A stretch of DNA of 64,000 nucleotides. Origin: a bacterium ADurb.Bin236. Its GTDB lineage: Bacteria > UBP15 > UBA6099. Below are positions 7,811 through 16,340 of this stretch, piece by piece. The notes below the pieces were generated by a model. That model ran no database searches and was not told the DNA's origin. It was given only the letters and a program-made list of their open reading frames with translations. The stretch covers positions 1-64,000 of the forward strand of contig MWCD01000002.1 of the NCBI GenBank assembly GCA_002069885.1, written 5' to 3'. The translations under genes and the position numbers were made by a program. Each line of letters opens with the position of its first letter. The stretch's first letter is position 1.

Positions 7811-9315
7811 GCGCGATAGATATAAAAAAAGTCAAAACTTCGAACTTTAGCGGAATGATGCCGTTCAGTTTCAGAAAAATGGGCGACACGTATATTGTTG
7901 TAAACGAGTATGGAAATTACGTTTTTTTAACGAAAGAAGAATTCGTCAGCCTTGTTGAAAACGGGCCTTCGGCGTTGAGCAGGCCGGTGATAAAAGAGCT
8001 TACGGCGCAGAACATGCTGTTCACAAAAGAAACGGCGGCCAGAGCCGCCGAGAGGCTCAGGGCGAGGTTCGCGGATGCGGCGCGAGCGACGAACCTTCAT
8101 ATAATAGTGCCCACCCTCAGATGCAACCTGCGTTGCGTTTACTGTCAGGCTGCGGCAATGAGCGGCGATAATTACGAAACGGACATGAACACGGACACCG
8201 CGCGCGCGGTGGTCGAAACCATATTCGACGCCCCTACGAAACTGTTGAGCATCGAGTTTCAAGGCGGCGAGCCTCTTCTAAACTGGGACACGGTAAAGTT
8301 TATTATCGAATACGCCGTCGAGCTTAACAAAACGAAAAAGAGAGAACTGAGATTCAACATTGTTTCCAACCATCTTCTGATGGACGACGAGAAGCTGGAT
8401 TTCCTGCTGGAGCACAATGTGGTTATGTGCATGTCTCTGGACGGCCCGGCTTTCGTGCATGACAAGAACCGGGGAATCACTCACGACCGCGCGGTTGAGA
8501 TGTATAAGAAAGTTTATCGCAGATACAAGGAAGCCGGAACGGAGAGGCTGCCTTCTCTAATCGGCACCCTTTCTAAACACTCCATGCCGTATCACAAAGA
8601 AATCGTGGATGAATATCGTTCTCTAAATGCCGGGTCGATTTTTGTGCGTCCCGCCACGACTCTGGGCTATGCCGGCAGGAATTGGGAGAAGATAGGTCTT
8701 ACCCCGGAAGAGTTTCTCGATTTTTATGAGAGGATGTTGGATTACATAATCGAGTTGAATATAAAGGGAGAGAATTTTACCGAAACATACGCTATATACG
8801 CGCTGTGTAAAATCGTCGCGGGCTTCGAACCGGGATATGTGGATATGAAGTCGCCGTGCGGGGCTTCCATAGGACAACTAGCCTACAATTACAATGGAGA
8901 TGTGTACACATGCGACGAGGGCCGTATGTTGGGACATCAGGGAGACCATACTTTCAGGGTGGGCAAATGCGGCGAGTCGAGTTTTGCGGACTTAATAATG
9001 CACAGGGCGACGAAGGCTTGCGCGATCGCTTCCACGCTGGACACAACTCCGGGGTGTTCAGAGTGCGCATACAGGCCGTATTGCGGGATATGCCCCGTCC
9101 TTAACTATCATGAGACCGGCGAGTTATCCCCGAATGTTTTTACCACGCGAAGGCACACTGTCAACGAAGGAATAATTGATATAATCTTCAAAAGGCTGAT
9201 GATTCCCGAAATTGGAGACATATTCGTCCAGTGGACAAAAAACTATATGGAATCGAGCAGCAGAGAAATAGAAGGCGTCAAGGAGACGGAGGAGGACAAA
9301 GCCGGGAAAGAATAG
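7807..9315 (+). CDS. hxsB: His-Xaa-Ser system radical SAM/SPASM maturase HxsB
   Basis: 502 residues. The N-terminal segment FSFRKMGDTYIVVNEYGNY plus VFLTKEEF is characteristic of HxsB as I recall the family. The radical SAM cluster motif is LRCNLRCVYC (C106, C110, C113), followed by FQGGEPLLNW. A SPASM domain follows (about residues 350-430): CGASIGQLAYNYNGDVYTC, then CSECAYRPYCGICPV, giving Cys ligands for auxiliary 4Fe-4S clusters. Such enzymes modify ribosomally made peptides; the HXS chemistry is not known to me. It starts at an ATGA overlap with the short HxsD-like gene and lies directly upstream of three His-rich precursor genes, its likely substrates. Confidence 0.85.
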   Translation: MSAIDIKKVKTSNFSGMMPFSFRKMGDTYIVVNEYGNYVFLTKEEFVSLVENGPSALSRPVIKELTAQNMLFTKETAARAAERLRARFADAARATNLHIIVPTLRCNLRCVYCQAAAMSGDNYETDMNTDTARAVVETIFDAPTKLLSIEFQGGEPLLNWDTVKFIIEYAVELNKTKKRELRFNIVSNHLLMDDEKLDFLLEHNVVMCMSLDGPAFVHDKNRGITHDRAVEMYKKVYRRYKEAGTERLPSLIGTLSKHSMPYHKEIVDEYRSLNAGSIFVRPATTLGYAGRNWEKIGLTPEEFLDFYERMLDYIIELNIKGENFTETYAIYALCKIVAGFEPGYVDMKSPCGASIGQLAYNYNGDVYTCDEGRMLGHQGDHTFRVGKCGESSFADLIMHRATKACAIASTLDTTPGCSECAYRPYCGICPVLNYHETGELSPNVFTTRRHTVNEGIIDIIFKRLMIPEIGDIFVQWTKNYMESSSREIEGVKETEEDKAGKE

Positions 9316-9424
9316 GCTTTGTTGAAGGCGCCGCGCGGGAGAATCGCGGAGCCGCGTCTGAGCCGACAACACGGAACTAGTTCGACCGGATGCCGGCGAA
9401 TGTTCCGGAAAACGAAGGTGGGAC

Positions 9425-10234
9425 ATGGACAAACCAACGAAAAAAACGCCGACCGCCGTCGCGCCTATGAATAAGAGGGGCGCGCTTCCTTCCGCAGTAA
9501 ACGACACTCTGTCATATTTCTCGCGGGAAGAAGCTAAGATATCGAGCAAAGGGGTGGTGACAGGCGCGTTGACCGTGGTGGCGTTGGGCCTTGTGGCGAC
9601 TCCGACTCCTGCCCTCCACACCAGTTTTCACGCCAATTTCGGAACGCACACAAACCAAGGCGGAGTGAACACTCACTCTAGCGTGGCTTCGGCTAATCTT
9701 CACACCAACGCAGGCTCGCACGCCAACGCTTCCGCCGCGACCGGACACTACAGCATAGCGAACCACGCCAGCAAGCCGGTAGTAAACGCGCACAACAGCG
9801 TGAACAATCATACAAACGCGAATGTCGCAAACCATGCGAGCACTCTAGCGACCAACGTGACGGTGAAAGCGGCGGTTAGCGAGAACGTGACGAAGGGCAG
9901 TTTCCACAACAACGGCGCTCAAGGCAAACACACCGCTTGGAACGCGCACGCGAGCGCGGCGGCGGTCCACGCGAATACGGCGGCCACCACGTCGCATACG
10001 AGCACGGCGAGTCTCAACAAACATAACAGCGTCAACACGCACGCGAGCGGAGCCGGAGTCGATTCGCATTCCAATGTGAACGCGCACGCAAGCTGGCCGG
10101 TGGTAGATACTCACATCAGCGTCAACAACCATGCAAACGCCGCCGGTTTCACAGCTCACACGAACGTGTCGGCCGTTAACACTCACACTAACACGGCAGA
10201 ACATACGAACCACAATTCTCACGCGTCTTGGTGA
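9425..10234 (+). CDS. His-Xaa-Ser/Asn repeat precursor 1 (HxsA-like)
   Basis: 269 residues, ATG preceded by GAAGGTGG. A basic N-terminus is followed by a leader-like segment, LSYFSREEAKISSKGVVTG, then a hydrophobic run (TVVALGLVATPTPAL) that could be a membrane or export segment. From residue 65 the protein is almost only H, N, S, T, A, V and G with about 27 histidines, in repeats of the form (V/A)NxHx(S/N), for example VNTHSS, ANLHTN and VNNHTN. A central block interrupts the repeat: TKGSFHNNGAQGKHTAWNAH. It ends in NSHASW. The HxS repeat defines HxsA proteins, but length, Asn variants and the two extra conserved blocks differ from the short repeat I know. It sits 109 bp after hxsB. Confidence 0.85.
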   Translation: MDKPTKKTPTAVAPMNKRGALPSAVNDTLSYFSREEAKISSKGVVTGALTVVALGLVATPTPALHTSFHANFGTHTNQGGVNTHSSVASANLHTNAGSHANASAATGHYSIANHASKPVVNAHNSVNNHTNANVANHASTLATNVTVKAAVSENVTKGSFHNNGAQGKHTAWNAHASAAAVHANTAATTSHTSTASLNKHNSVNTHASGAGVDSHSNVNAHASWPVVDTHISVNNHANAAGFTAHTNVSAVNTHTNTAEHTNHNSHASW

Positions 10235-10279
10235 TAAATTGCGCCTTATTCTCTGGCCGCAGGCCGAGGGGTGGAACAA

Positions 10280-11080
10280 ATGGAAAGAGAAAAGAATAAA
10301 TCGGCGAAGGCGGGTGAAAAAAAACTGCTTCCCGCGATAAAGAGCGACGCTGCAGCTTACTTTCTTAGAGAGGAAGCCAAGGTAAGCACAAAAGGGATAG
10401 CGGCCGGAGCTGCGGCGCTGATAGCGTTAGGAATGATATCGGACCCGACTTGGGGATGGCATTCCTCAGTTCATGCGAATATAAATCTTCACACGAACCA
10501 AGGCGGCGTCAACGGGCACACGAACACGGGCGCGGCAAACATGCATTTCAACTCTTCATCGCACGTTAATCTGGCCGCAGTCAATACGCATTCGAGCATA
10601 AACACACACTCTAGCGCCGGAGCGGTGGACACGCATTCGAGCATCAACAGCCATACCAACCAAACGGCGGCTGGAGGCCATTCCAACGCTGGGCACACAA
10701 ACGCGGCGGCGGTTCATTCCAACGAAACCGTCACAAGGGGCGGGTTTCATAACAGCGGCTCGCAAGGAAAACACAGCGCGTACAACGCGCATTCAAACGC
10801 GAGCGAATCCTCGCACGTAAACTCGGCGGGAACCAACACCCACACCAGCGTAGCGGCTATTTCGAGACATGTCTCGGTAGCCAACCACAGCAACACGGCG
10901 GCGGTCAATTCCCATACGAGCGCAGCGGCTCATTCCAGTTCACCGGCGCAGAACCAGCACGCAAACGCCAATTCCCACGCCAGCAGAGTGGCTTACAGCG
11001 GACATAGAAACCTCGAAGCGACCAACCTGCACAGCAATTCTTCGAGTCATGTGAACCACGGCTCGCACGCTTCATGGTGA
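10280..11080 (+). CDS. His-Xaa-Ser/Asn repeat precursor 2 (HxsA-like)
   Basis: About 266 residues from the ATG at 10280, which has GAGGGGTGG just upstream; a GTG at 10271 is an alternative. Same plan as precursor 1: leader AAAYFLREEAKVSTKGIAAG, hydrophobic run (AAALIALGMI), then about 29 histidines in NxHx(S/N) units (VNTHSS, INTHSS, INSHTN). The central block TRGGFHNSGSQGKHSAYNAH matches that of the paralogues, with Tyr instead of Trp. The C-terminus is GSHASW. Lies 45 bp after precursor 1 on the same strand and clearly arose by duplication. Probable substrate of HxsB and the downstream RSAM enzymes (inference from context). Confidence 0.85.
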   Translation: MEREKNKSAKAGEKKLLPAIKSDAAAYFLREEAKVSTKGIAAGAAALIALGMISDPTWGWHSSVHANINLHTNQGGVNGHTNTGAANMHFNSSSHVNLAAVNTHSSINTHSSAGAVDTHSSINSHTNQTAAGGHSNAGHTNAAAVHSNETVTRGGFHNSGSQGKHSAYNAHSNASESSHVNSAGTNTHTSVAAISRHVSVANHSNTAAVNSHTSAAAHSSSPAQNQHANANSHASRVAYSGHRNLEATNLHSNSSSHVNHGSHASW

Positions 11081-11135
11081 AAAAGGGCTGAGACAACCGC
11101 AAGGATTTATAGAATCGCATAGGAGAAGGTGGAAT

Positions 11136-11942
11136 ATGAAAAAAAACGACCGGCCTTCCAAGCAGATTGAAAGAGCGATTTCTCTCCCCGGAGCGGCCGC
11201 GGACGCGCTCTCGTATTTCATGCGAGAAGAAGCGAAAATTACGTCGTCGTCCGTAATGAAGGGCGGGCTTGCTCTGGCCGCTCTTGGAATGATGTCTTTC
11301 CCGGAAATAGTGAAGTCGGCGCATGAGAGCCTCCACGTAAGCTGGAACAATCACGCAAACAGAGCCGCCGAGGCATACCACATCAACGTAGCGGCCATAA
11401 ACCAGCATGTAAACGCCAACACCCATTCCAGCAGAGCGGCGACAGCGGCTCATTCCAACGTGAACACCCACGCCAGCACGGCGTTGGTAGACGCGCACAA
11501 CAGCGCTAACGTCCATGCCAGCACGGCGGCTGTGAACACCCACGCCAGCAAGCCGGCGATTAACGTGGCGGCGGTCCACGCGAGCGCCGCTGTGACAAAA
11601 GGCAACTTACACAACAATTCGGCTCAGGGAAAACACACTGCTTGGAACGCGCACACGAGCCAAGCCACCAGCGCCCACACCAACACCGCCGCAACTACGA
11701 CCCACAACAATGTGGCCGCGTCAAGCATTCACTCGAATGTGAACTCACACGCCAGCGCCGGAGCATTAAACACTCATAGAAATCACAATAACTCGATAAG
11801 CTCGCCGGCTGTGAACAGGCACGCGCATATCACGTCCCATTCCAACGCGGTGGCAACCAACGTCCACGCCAGCATTGTGGCCGTAAACATGCACAGCAAC
11901 GCAAACACGCATGGAGCGCATAACTCGCACAGCTCATGGTGA
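11136..11942 (+). CDS. His-Xaa-Ser/Asn repeat precursor 3 (HxsA-like)
   Basis: 268 residues, ATG preceded by a strong AGGAGAAGG. Leader DALSYFMREEAKITSSSVMKG and hydrophobic run (GLALAALGMM) correspond to those of precursors 1 and 2. About 29 histidines follow in NxHx(S/N) units (VNTHAS, VNSHAS, HSNVNTHAS). The central block is TKGNLHNNSAQGKHTAWNAH and the C-terminus NSHSSW. The conserved YFxREEAK leader, QGKH block and SHxSW end across three otherwise drifting sequences suggest recognition sites for the maturation enzymes or for secretion. The strongest ribosome site of the three may mean highest expression. Confidence 0.85.
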   Translation: MKKNDRPSKQIERAISLPGAAADALSYFMREEAKITSSSVMKGGLALAALGMMSFPEIVKSAHESLHVSWNNHANRAAEAYHINVAAINQHVNANTHSSRAATAAHSNVNTHASTALVDAHNSANVHASTAAVNTHASKPAINVAAVHASAAVTKGNLHNNSAQGKHTAWNAHTSQATSAHTNTAATTTHNNVAASSIHSNVNSHASAGALNTHRNHNNSISSPAVNRHAHITSHSNAVATNVHASIVAVNMHSNANTHGAHNSHSSW

Positions 11943-12022
11943 CGCGAGGCCGCGCGAGTTTTTAAGCAATTGTTTTAATTGCAAAAATGAGCAAAGATAA
12001 TTAAATATTTTCTTTGGGGGAT
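11943..12022 (+). promoter_or_regulatory. Hairpins and weak promoter-like sequence between precursor and enzyme genes
   Basis: After the third precursor, a short GC-rich self-complementary stretch (CGCG...CGCG at 11943-11954) is followed by TTTTT at 11959-11963. A perfect 6-bp stem, GCAATT/AATTGC with a 5-nt loop, lies at 11966-11982. TTGCAA (11979-11984) and TAAATA (12002-12007), 17 bp apart, could be a weak promoter. This arrangement could lower read-through from the precursor genes into the enzyme genes, but each element alone is weak. Confidence 0.3.
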
Positions 12023-12097
12023 ATGAAGGTCGGGAGGCGCATGGGTTTCACCGACGGATTTAACATCTTGAACCCGCTGAAGAATGACAAGGAATAG
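12023..12097 (+). CDS. Possible tiny ORF upstream of the HxsC-like gene
   Basis: ATG 12023 to TAG 12095-12097 encodes 24 residues beginning MKVGRRMGFTDG and ending NPLKNDKE. An internal ATG at 12041 would give 18 residues and has GGGAGG 3 nt upstream, closer than usual. The ribosome site of the next gene (AAGGA, 12089-12093) lies inside the end of this ORF, and its stop is 5 nt before the next ATG, as in coupled genes. It could be a coupling leader, a minute peptide, or chance. No family is recognised. Confidence 0.3.
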   Translation: MKVGRRMGFTDGFNILNPLKNDKE

Positions 12098-12102
12098 CGA
12101 CA

Positions 12103-13053
12103 ATGGGGAGTTTCGGCTACTTTCAGATAACACGGCGGTGCGATCAGCGCTGCCTGATTTGCTCAAATCCCGAGAACGACAACTCGATATCCTTTGAGAA
12201 GGGGATAGCGTATCTTGATTCGCTGATGTCTGACGGCGGGTATGAGGGCGTTATTATTACAGGAGGAGAGCCGACCCTGTCGGAAGACCTTCCCGAATAC
12301 CTGAAACATTGCGACAGGAAGGGTTTTCCCAGCGTTCTCATCACGAACGGGCAGAACTTGGCCTCAACGGCTTTCGCAAGGAAACTGAAAGCGGCAGGGC
12401 TGGAGAAGGTTGTCCTTTCGCTTTATTCGAGCGACCCGAAAATTCAGGGCAAACTGACCGGCAACCCGGATTCATTGAGCAACGTGAACAAAGCGGCGGC
12501 GAACTTGGAGAAGCTTGGCGGAATAACGCTGAGCGTCACCATAACCATGAACAAGCTCAATGCGGATCACCTCAGCCGAAACGTCGAACACATCGCAAAG
12601 CGCATGCCGAGCGTCAACCACGTGGTTTTCAATAACTTGGACCCGCTGATGAACAGGGCCGCCCAGCACCCGGAAACCCTGCACAGGCTTAACGACATCG
12701 ATATAGAGTTGACTAGGGCGGTTGACATGCTGCGAAGCAACAAAATGACATATCGAATAGAGAGAGTTCCCCTTTGCTATATGGGCGGATACGAGCACAA
12801 CTCGACTGAAACCCGGCGAATAGTGAAAAACGAAAAAGTAAAAATTTTGTTTCTTGACGAAAAAGGGGAGGTGGACCAAGCGCAGGGCGATTTCCTGTAC
12901 GGGAAAGCCGAATGTTGCAAAGTCTGCTATCTGAACGACATCTGCATAGGGTTGTATTCTATGGACGATCGCTATATGTCAGAGGAACTGTTCCCGGTGT
13001 TTCACACAACCAAGGAAGAAGTCGCCGAGAAAGTTCTTTCAAACGCGCCGTGA
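12103..13053 (+). CDS. HxsC-like radical SAM enzyme
   Basis: 316 residues. ITRRCDQRCLICSNPEND gives the CX3CX2C cluster motif at C13, C17 and C20, followed by IITGGEPTL (GGEP SAM-binding motif). The CxICSNP stretch and early motif position resemble HxsC, the second maturase of HXS systems, which I recall with a similar C-x-x-C-S-x-P sequence. The C-terminal part has CCKVCYLNDICIG, probably ligands for an auxiliary cluster. Position directly after the precursors supports the HxsC role, but a generic RSAM peptide maturase remains possible. Ribosome site AAGGA is 9 nt before the ATG. Confidence 0.7.
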   Translation: MGSFGYFQITRRCDQRCLICSNPENDNSISFEKGIAYLDSLMSDGGYEGVIITGGEPTLSEDLPEYLKHCDRKGFPSVLITNGQNLASTAFARKLKAAGLEKVVLSLYSSDPKIQGKLTGNPDSLSNVNKAAANLEKLGGITLSVTITMNKLNADHLSRNVEHIAKRMPSVNHVVFNNLDPLMNRAAQHPETLHRLNDIDIELTRAVDMLRSNKMTYRIERVPLCYMGGYEHNSTETRRIVKNEKVKILFLDEKGEVDQAQGDFLYGKAECCKVCYLNDICIGLYSMDDRYMSEELFPVFHTTKEEVAEKVLSNAP

Positions 13054-13095
13054 CGCGGTTGCGAGCGGCGCGCCCGCAGCCTACTGGAGAAGGAA

Positions 13096-14016
13096 ATGGA
13101 CAACAGGCTCGACCTTAAAGTCGGATATAACTGCAATAACTACTGCAAACATTGCGTCATTGGAGACAAGCGTTTTTTCATACCCGACAGGACGACAAGG
13201 CAGTTGAAGGACGTGCTTGAAGAAGAAAAAGACAATTATCAGGAAGTGGTTTTCACTGGCGGCGAATTCACCATACGGAAAGACTGTTTCGAGCTGCTGA
13301 GCCATGCCGCTTCTCTCGGCTACAAGATTCTTATCCAGACGAACGCCAGAAGATTCGCGTACAGCGCTTTTTGCGACGAGTTCCTAGCCGCCGGGCAGGG
13401 GAAGATAATGACGGTGACTGGGGCGTTGCTTTCGGCTAACTCCGACTGCCACAACTACCTCACCGGAGCAGACAGCTACCGACAGACCGTCAAAGGGCTA
13501 TGCAACCTCAAAGCGCGCGGGCAGCAGGTTTCGATAAACACTGTGGTCACCAAGGTTAATTACAGGACATTCCCGGATCTGGCAAGATTCCTGATAAGAA
13601 TCGGCGTCGATGTTTATCAGTACGCGTTCGTCCACGCGCTCGGCAGCGCCGATAAAAACATCTTATCCATCCTTCCTAAAAAATCTTTGGTCGTTCCTTT
13701 CATCAAGATGGGCATTGATATAGGGCGGGCGGCTGGCGTTCCCGTTTATGTCGAAGCGATACCTTTCTGCCTGATGCAGGGCTATGAAAGAAATATTGCC
13801 GAGAACTATATACCGCAAGTGAAGCTGAACGATGTCACAAACACCGTGGCCGACTTCGACTACGTGCGGAAAACATACGAAAAAGAAAAGGCTCCCTCCT
13901 GCAGGAAGTGCGCCTGCTTCAGCGTTTGCGAAGGCCCGTGGATACAGTATCCCAGAACTTACGGCTGGAAGGAATTCGAGCCTATAGCCCCTGTAAAAGC
14001 GGCCGCCAAATCATAA
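13096..14016 (+). CDS. Radical SAM enzyme of the HXS cluster
   Basis: 306 residues, ATG preceded by GGAGAAGG. The cluster motif is YNCNNYCKHC (C13, C17, C20). The following GGE motif reads FTGGEFT, with Phe replacing the usual Pro. The C-terminus has CRKCACFSVCEGPWIQYP and then YGWKEFEP, a compact Cys-rich ending resembling shortened SPASM-type auxiliary-cluster sites; the gene at 16341 ends in a similar C..C...C-G pattern. Not part of the minimal HxsABCD set as I know it. Spacing (42 bp after the HxsC-like gene, 31 bp before the next) and strand place it in the same transcription unit, so a second modification step on the precursors is the simplest reading. Confidence 0.75.
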   Translation: MDNRLDLKVGYNCNNYCKHCVIGDKRFFIPDRTTRQLKDVLEEEKDNYQEVVFTGGEFTIRKDCFELLSHAASLGYKILIQTNARRFAYSAFCDEFLAAGQGKIMTVTGALLSANSDCHNYLTGADSYRQTVKGLCNLKARGQQVSINTVVTKVNYRTFPDLARFLIRIGVDVYQYAFVHALGSADKNILSILPKKSLVVPFIKMGIDIGRAAGVPVYVEAIPFCLMQGYERNIAENYIPQVKLNDVTNTVADFDYVRKTYEKEKAPSCRKCACFSVCEGPWIQYPRTYGWKEFEPIAPVKAAAKS

Positions 14017-14047
14017 CGGACTGAATGAAGGGTCGGAGAGCTTGTAG

Positions 14048-15067
14048 ATGAGCGAAAAAAAAACCGAATGCGCAAGCGGAATTTCCTCTCAATCCGAGAA
14101 ACCCCTTTTCGGATGGTATGAACCGCAGTATCTACGAGACATCTGCGAAGCGAGAGGCGGCACGGGGCAGCTATTTCTCTATTATTCCGTCTTGGCGGGT
14201 CTTAAGCCGGCGCTCGACGAGTGGGTCCCGACCGACAGGCTCGATAGATATCTCAAGGTTTGCGAGGAACACGGCCTGCTGACGGAAATTGAATCCGTTT
14301 TCTACAACGAAACTTCAGACGAAGTGAGAGATTCCATAGGCGGAGAGTTCCTCACCACTACGGTGGCCTGCGGCGCGCCTGCCGGTTCGGGCTACTCTGG
14401 GCGCGCTCATATTTATGTTTCCAAATCCGAGGAGGCCCTTGATAGAATCAAAAGGACGGGATGGTATCCCATTTCAATAAATCGGAGAATAGTCACCAAG
14501 CCTCAGATAGACTATATGTGGTTCGGAGAACATCTCGGATACCCGAAATGCTGCATCGATTACTTCTCCAGAGTGAACAATCATTCGCTGTACCCCAACA
14601 CGCTTATGCTTCCGTTCAAGAATACCAAGTCGAAGCCCAACTACCTGTGCAACTCTCTCGTGAAGGACGCTTATTGCTATCTTTATCACATTCCCTGCGG
14701 GTTCGACTGTTGCGCCACGGCGGAACTCTCCGCCGAACTGAGGGATTTCATCCAGAAACACGATCGCGGTTACGCGGATTACATAGACAGGCACATGAAA
14801 CTCAACTTCATCGTTTTCAGAGAGAGAGACATATACGCTTTCGACGGAGTTCCCGAAGGAAATGTTCTCAGATACAACATCTCGGCCTTCGTTGACAACT
14901 ACCTTTATCCCGGAGAACTTCTAGGCGTTTTCGCCAACAATGACACTCTAGTGATTCACGAGGATAAAATCCTTGTGATGAGAGACGGAAAGATAACTAA
15001 CACAATATATAAAACGGAAAGGGCGGAATGGTTCTTCATTTCGTTTGCAGATGATAACACCATTTGA
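14048..15067 (+). CDS. GYPKCC-motif protein (DUF483-like), function unknown
   Basis: 339 residues, GGAG upstream of the ATG. Not a radical SAM protein. The centre carries FGEHLGYPKCCIDYFS (about residues 160-175) and, about 50 residues later, HIPCGFDCCATAE. The pair GYPxCC and hxPCxxxC resembles the DUF483 domain as I remember it, a family of unknown function with paired cysteines that could bind metal or an Fe-S cluster. The N-terminal 100 residues are helical-looking; the last 80 look like beta structure (EDKILVMRDGKITNTIYK). The following RSAM gene starts inside its 3' end (17-nt overlap), so the two are translated together. Possible roles are substrate carrier, metal-site protein or peptide-binding partner; all are speculation. 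Confidence 0.65.
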   Translation: MSEKKTECASGISSQSEKPLFGWYEPQYLRDICEARGGTGQLFLYYSVLAGLKPALDEWVPTDRLDRYLKVCEEHGLLTEIESVFYNETSDEVRDSIGGEFLTTTVACGAPAGSGYSGRAHIYVSKSEEALDRIKRTGWYPISINRRIVTKPQIDYMWFGEHLGYPKCCIDYFSRVNNHSLYPNTLMLPFKNTKSKPNYLCNSLVKDAYCYLYHIPCGFDCCATAELSAELRDFIQKHDRGYADYIDRHMKLNFIVFRERDIYAFDGVPEGNVLRYNISAFVDNYLYPGELLGVFANNDTLVIHEDKILVMRDGKITNTIYKTERAEWFFISFADDNTI

Positions 15068-16301
15068 CGAAGGCTTGGCAAAGATGCTGTCGGTCAATTA
15101 TGACTTGCGCCCGTACAGGGAGTACAACGACTATTCATTCGATATCTCAAACAACATGACTCTGATATCTCAGATCACGTTGATGGCTTACAACAACCCG
15201 GAGCGCTTTGAGTCTCTTAAAGGATTCCTCGCCAACTATGCAAGAAATGCGGTCTCCGATCAGTCTCTTGCCAGCGCCGCATACTGCCGCTATGCGGACA
15301 GGGAGTTCGACGAGGGCGTGAATCTGGCGACTTCCCTTCTCGAATTCCGCCCGACGGACTTGGACGCATGGCTGGACGTATGCTTCTTCCTATCGCATAT
15401 TTCCGACGGATACCGCACTCATCTAAACATGAGATTTCATCTCTGCCACTTTATTCACTTCTATTTGAAGTATGATTTCCGGGAAGTGAACAAGGAGTCT
15501 ATCAGCATTTTAGACAGACTCGTAAGGCGCGCGGCGGAGAGCGATCCCGGCATTCGAGAAGGATACGACAGCAAAGCTGCTTTTGACACCGAATACCTGA
15601 TCCTCAACGGCGCCTGCAATAATAATTGCGAAATATGCCACACCCCGGTCAGGCTCAGAGACTATGATTTCGAGGACCGCATAACAAAAATCGGGTCTTT
15701 GCCGTTGTCCAGATACATTTTTATCAAAGCGCGGAAGAAGAAAATTAAGGACTTCGTGCTCAAGGGCGGAGAACCGACGCTTCACCCTGATTACCTGAAA
15801 ATAGTGAGGATGCTGGTGGCGGCTAGAAAAGACATTTCGATTCGCGTAAGGTCCAACGCCAGAGTGTTTTTCGACGAGAGACGGCTGAACAAGCATGTCG
15901 AGGCCAATGTGTCAAACATGACAATCGAAGCCGGAGTCTATTCGGCGGACCCGGAAAAACACGACGCAATAGCTCGGGCGAGGGGAAGCCACGCTCAAAC
16001 AGTCGCCGGGATTAAAAATGTTCTCTCCTCCGGCATGAAAGCTTCGGCCAGAATCACTCTCTGCGACTCAAACATCGGAGATCTGCCGAAAATTCTGGAT
16101 TTCGTTCTTGAAACGTTCGGCTCGCAACCGGGTTTTGTGGAAGCGGCGGTTCTGCTTCCGCCCCCGAGCGGAGAAAGCCTCGCTAAGTATTATCCGGACG
16201 GAGTGAAACGGCTCCGCGACGCCGCCGTTAAAATAGTCGCTGAACGCCAACATTGCGGAAGCATTGTGACTATGCCGAACGCCGTTCTGGCCCTTGACTG
16301 A
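15051..16301 (+). CDS. Radical SAM enzyme with N-terminal helical domain
   Basis: About 416 residues from the ATG at 15051, which overlaps the upstream stop by 17 nt. An ATG at 15084 with GAAGG upstream is an alternative start. The first 180 residues show no known motif and look helical (SQITLMAYNNPERFESLKGF, DREFDEGVNLATSLLEFRP, reminiscent of TPR-type helices). The radical SAM core follows: LNGACNNNCEICH (about residues 189-196) and LKGGEPTLHPDY. The C-terminus lacks a Cys-rich SPASM-like site, unlike the neighbouring RSAM enzymes. The N-terminal domain may bind the repetitive precursor or the GYPKCC partner; this is inference. Confidence 0.75.
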   Translation: MITPFDEGLAKMLSVNYDLRPYREYNDYSFDISNNMTLISQITLMAYNNPERFESLKGFLANYARNAVSDQSLASAAYCRYADREFDEGVNLATSLLEFRPTDLDAWLDVCFFLSHISDGYRTHLNMRFHLCHFIHFYLKYDFREVNKESISILDRLVRRAAESDPGIREGYDSKAAFDTEYLILNGACNNNCEICHTPVRLRDYDFEDRITKIGSLPLSRYIFIKARKKKIKDFVLKGGEPTLHPDYLKIVRMLVAARKDISIRVRSNARVFFDERRLNKHVEANVSNMTIEAGVYSADPEKHDAIARARGSHAQTVAGIKNVLSSGMKASARITLCDSNIGDLPKILDFVLETFGSQPGFVEAAVLLPPPSGESLAKYYPDGVKRLRDAAVKIVAERQHCGSIVTMPNAVLALD

Positions 16302-16340
16302 ACGGATGTCGCGAAGAAAATCGAACTCCTCTAACTTGCG

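Noticed and set aside
9512-11579. Long antisense ORFs over the three His-repeat genes (for example 9845-10279, 10905-11579, minus strand)
   Set aside because: They mirror the periodic codons of the repeat genes, lack ribosome sites and give Arg/Val/His-rich products without a protein-like pattern.
9600-11940. CRISPR-like regular short repeats
   Set aside because: The periodicity is due to codons of the NxHx(S/N) protein repeats; there are no constant repeats with unique spacers, and no cas genes.
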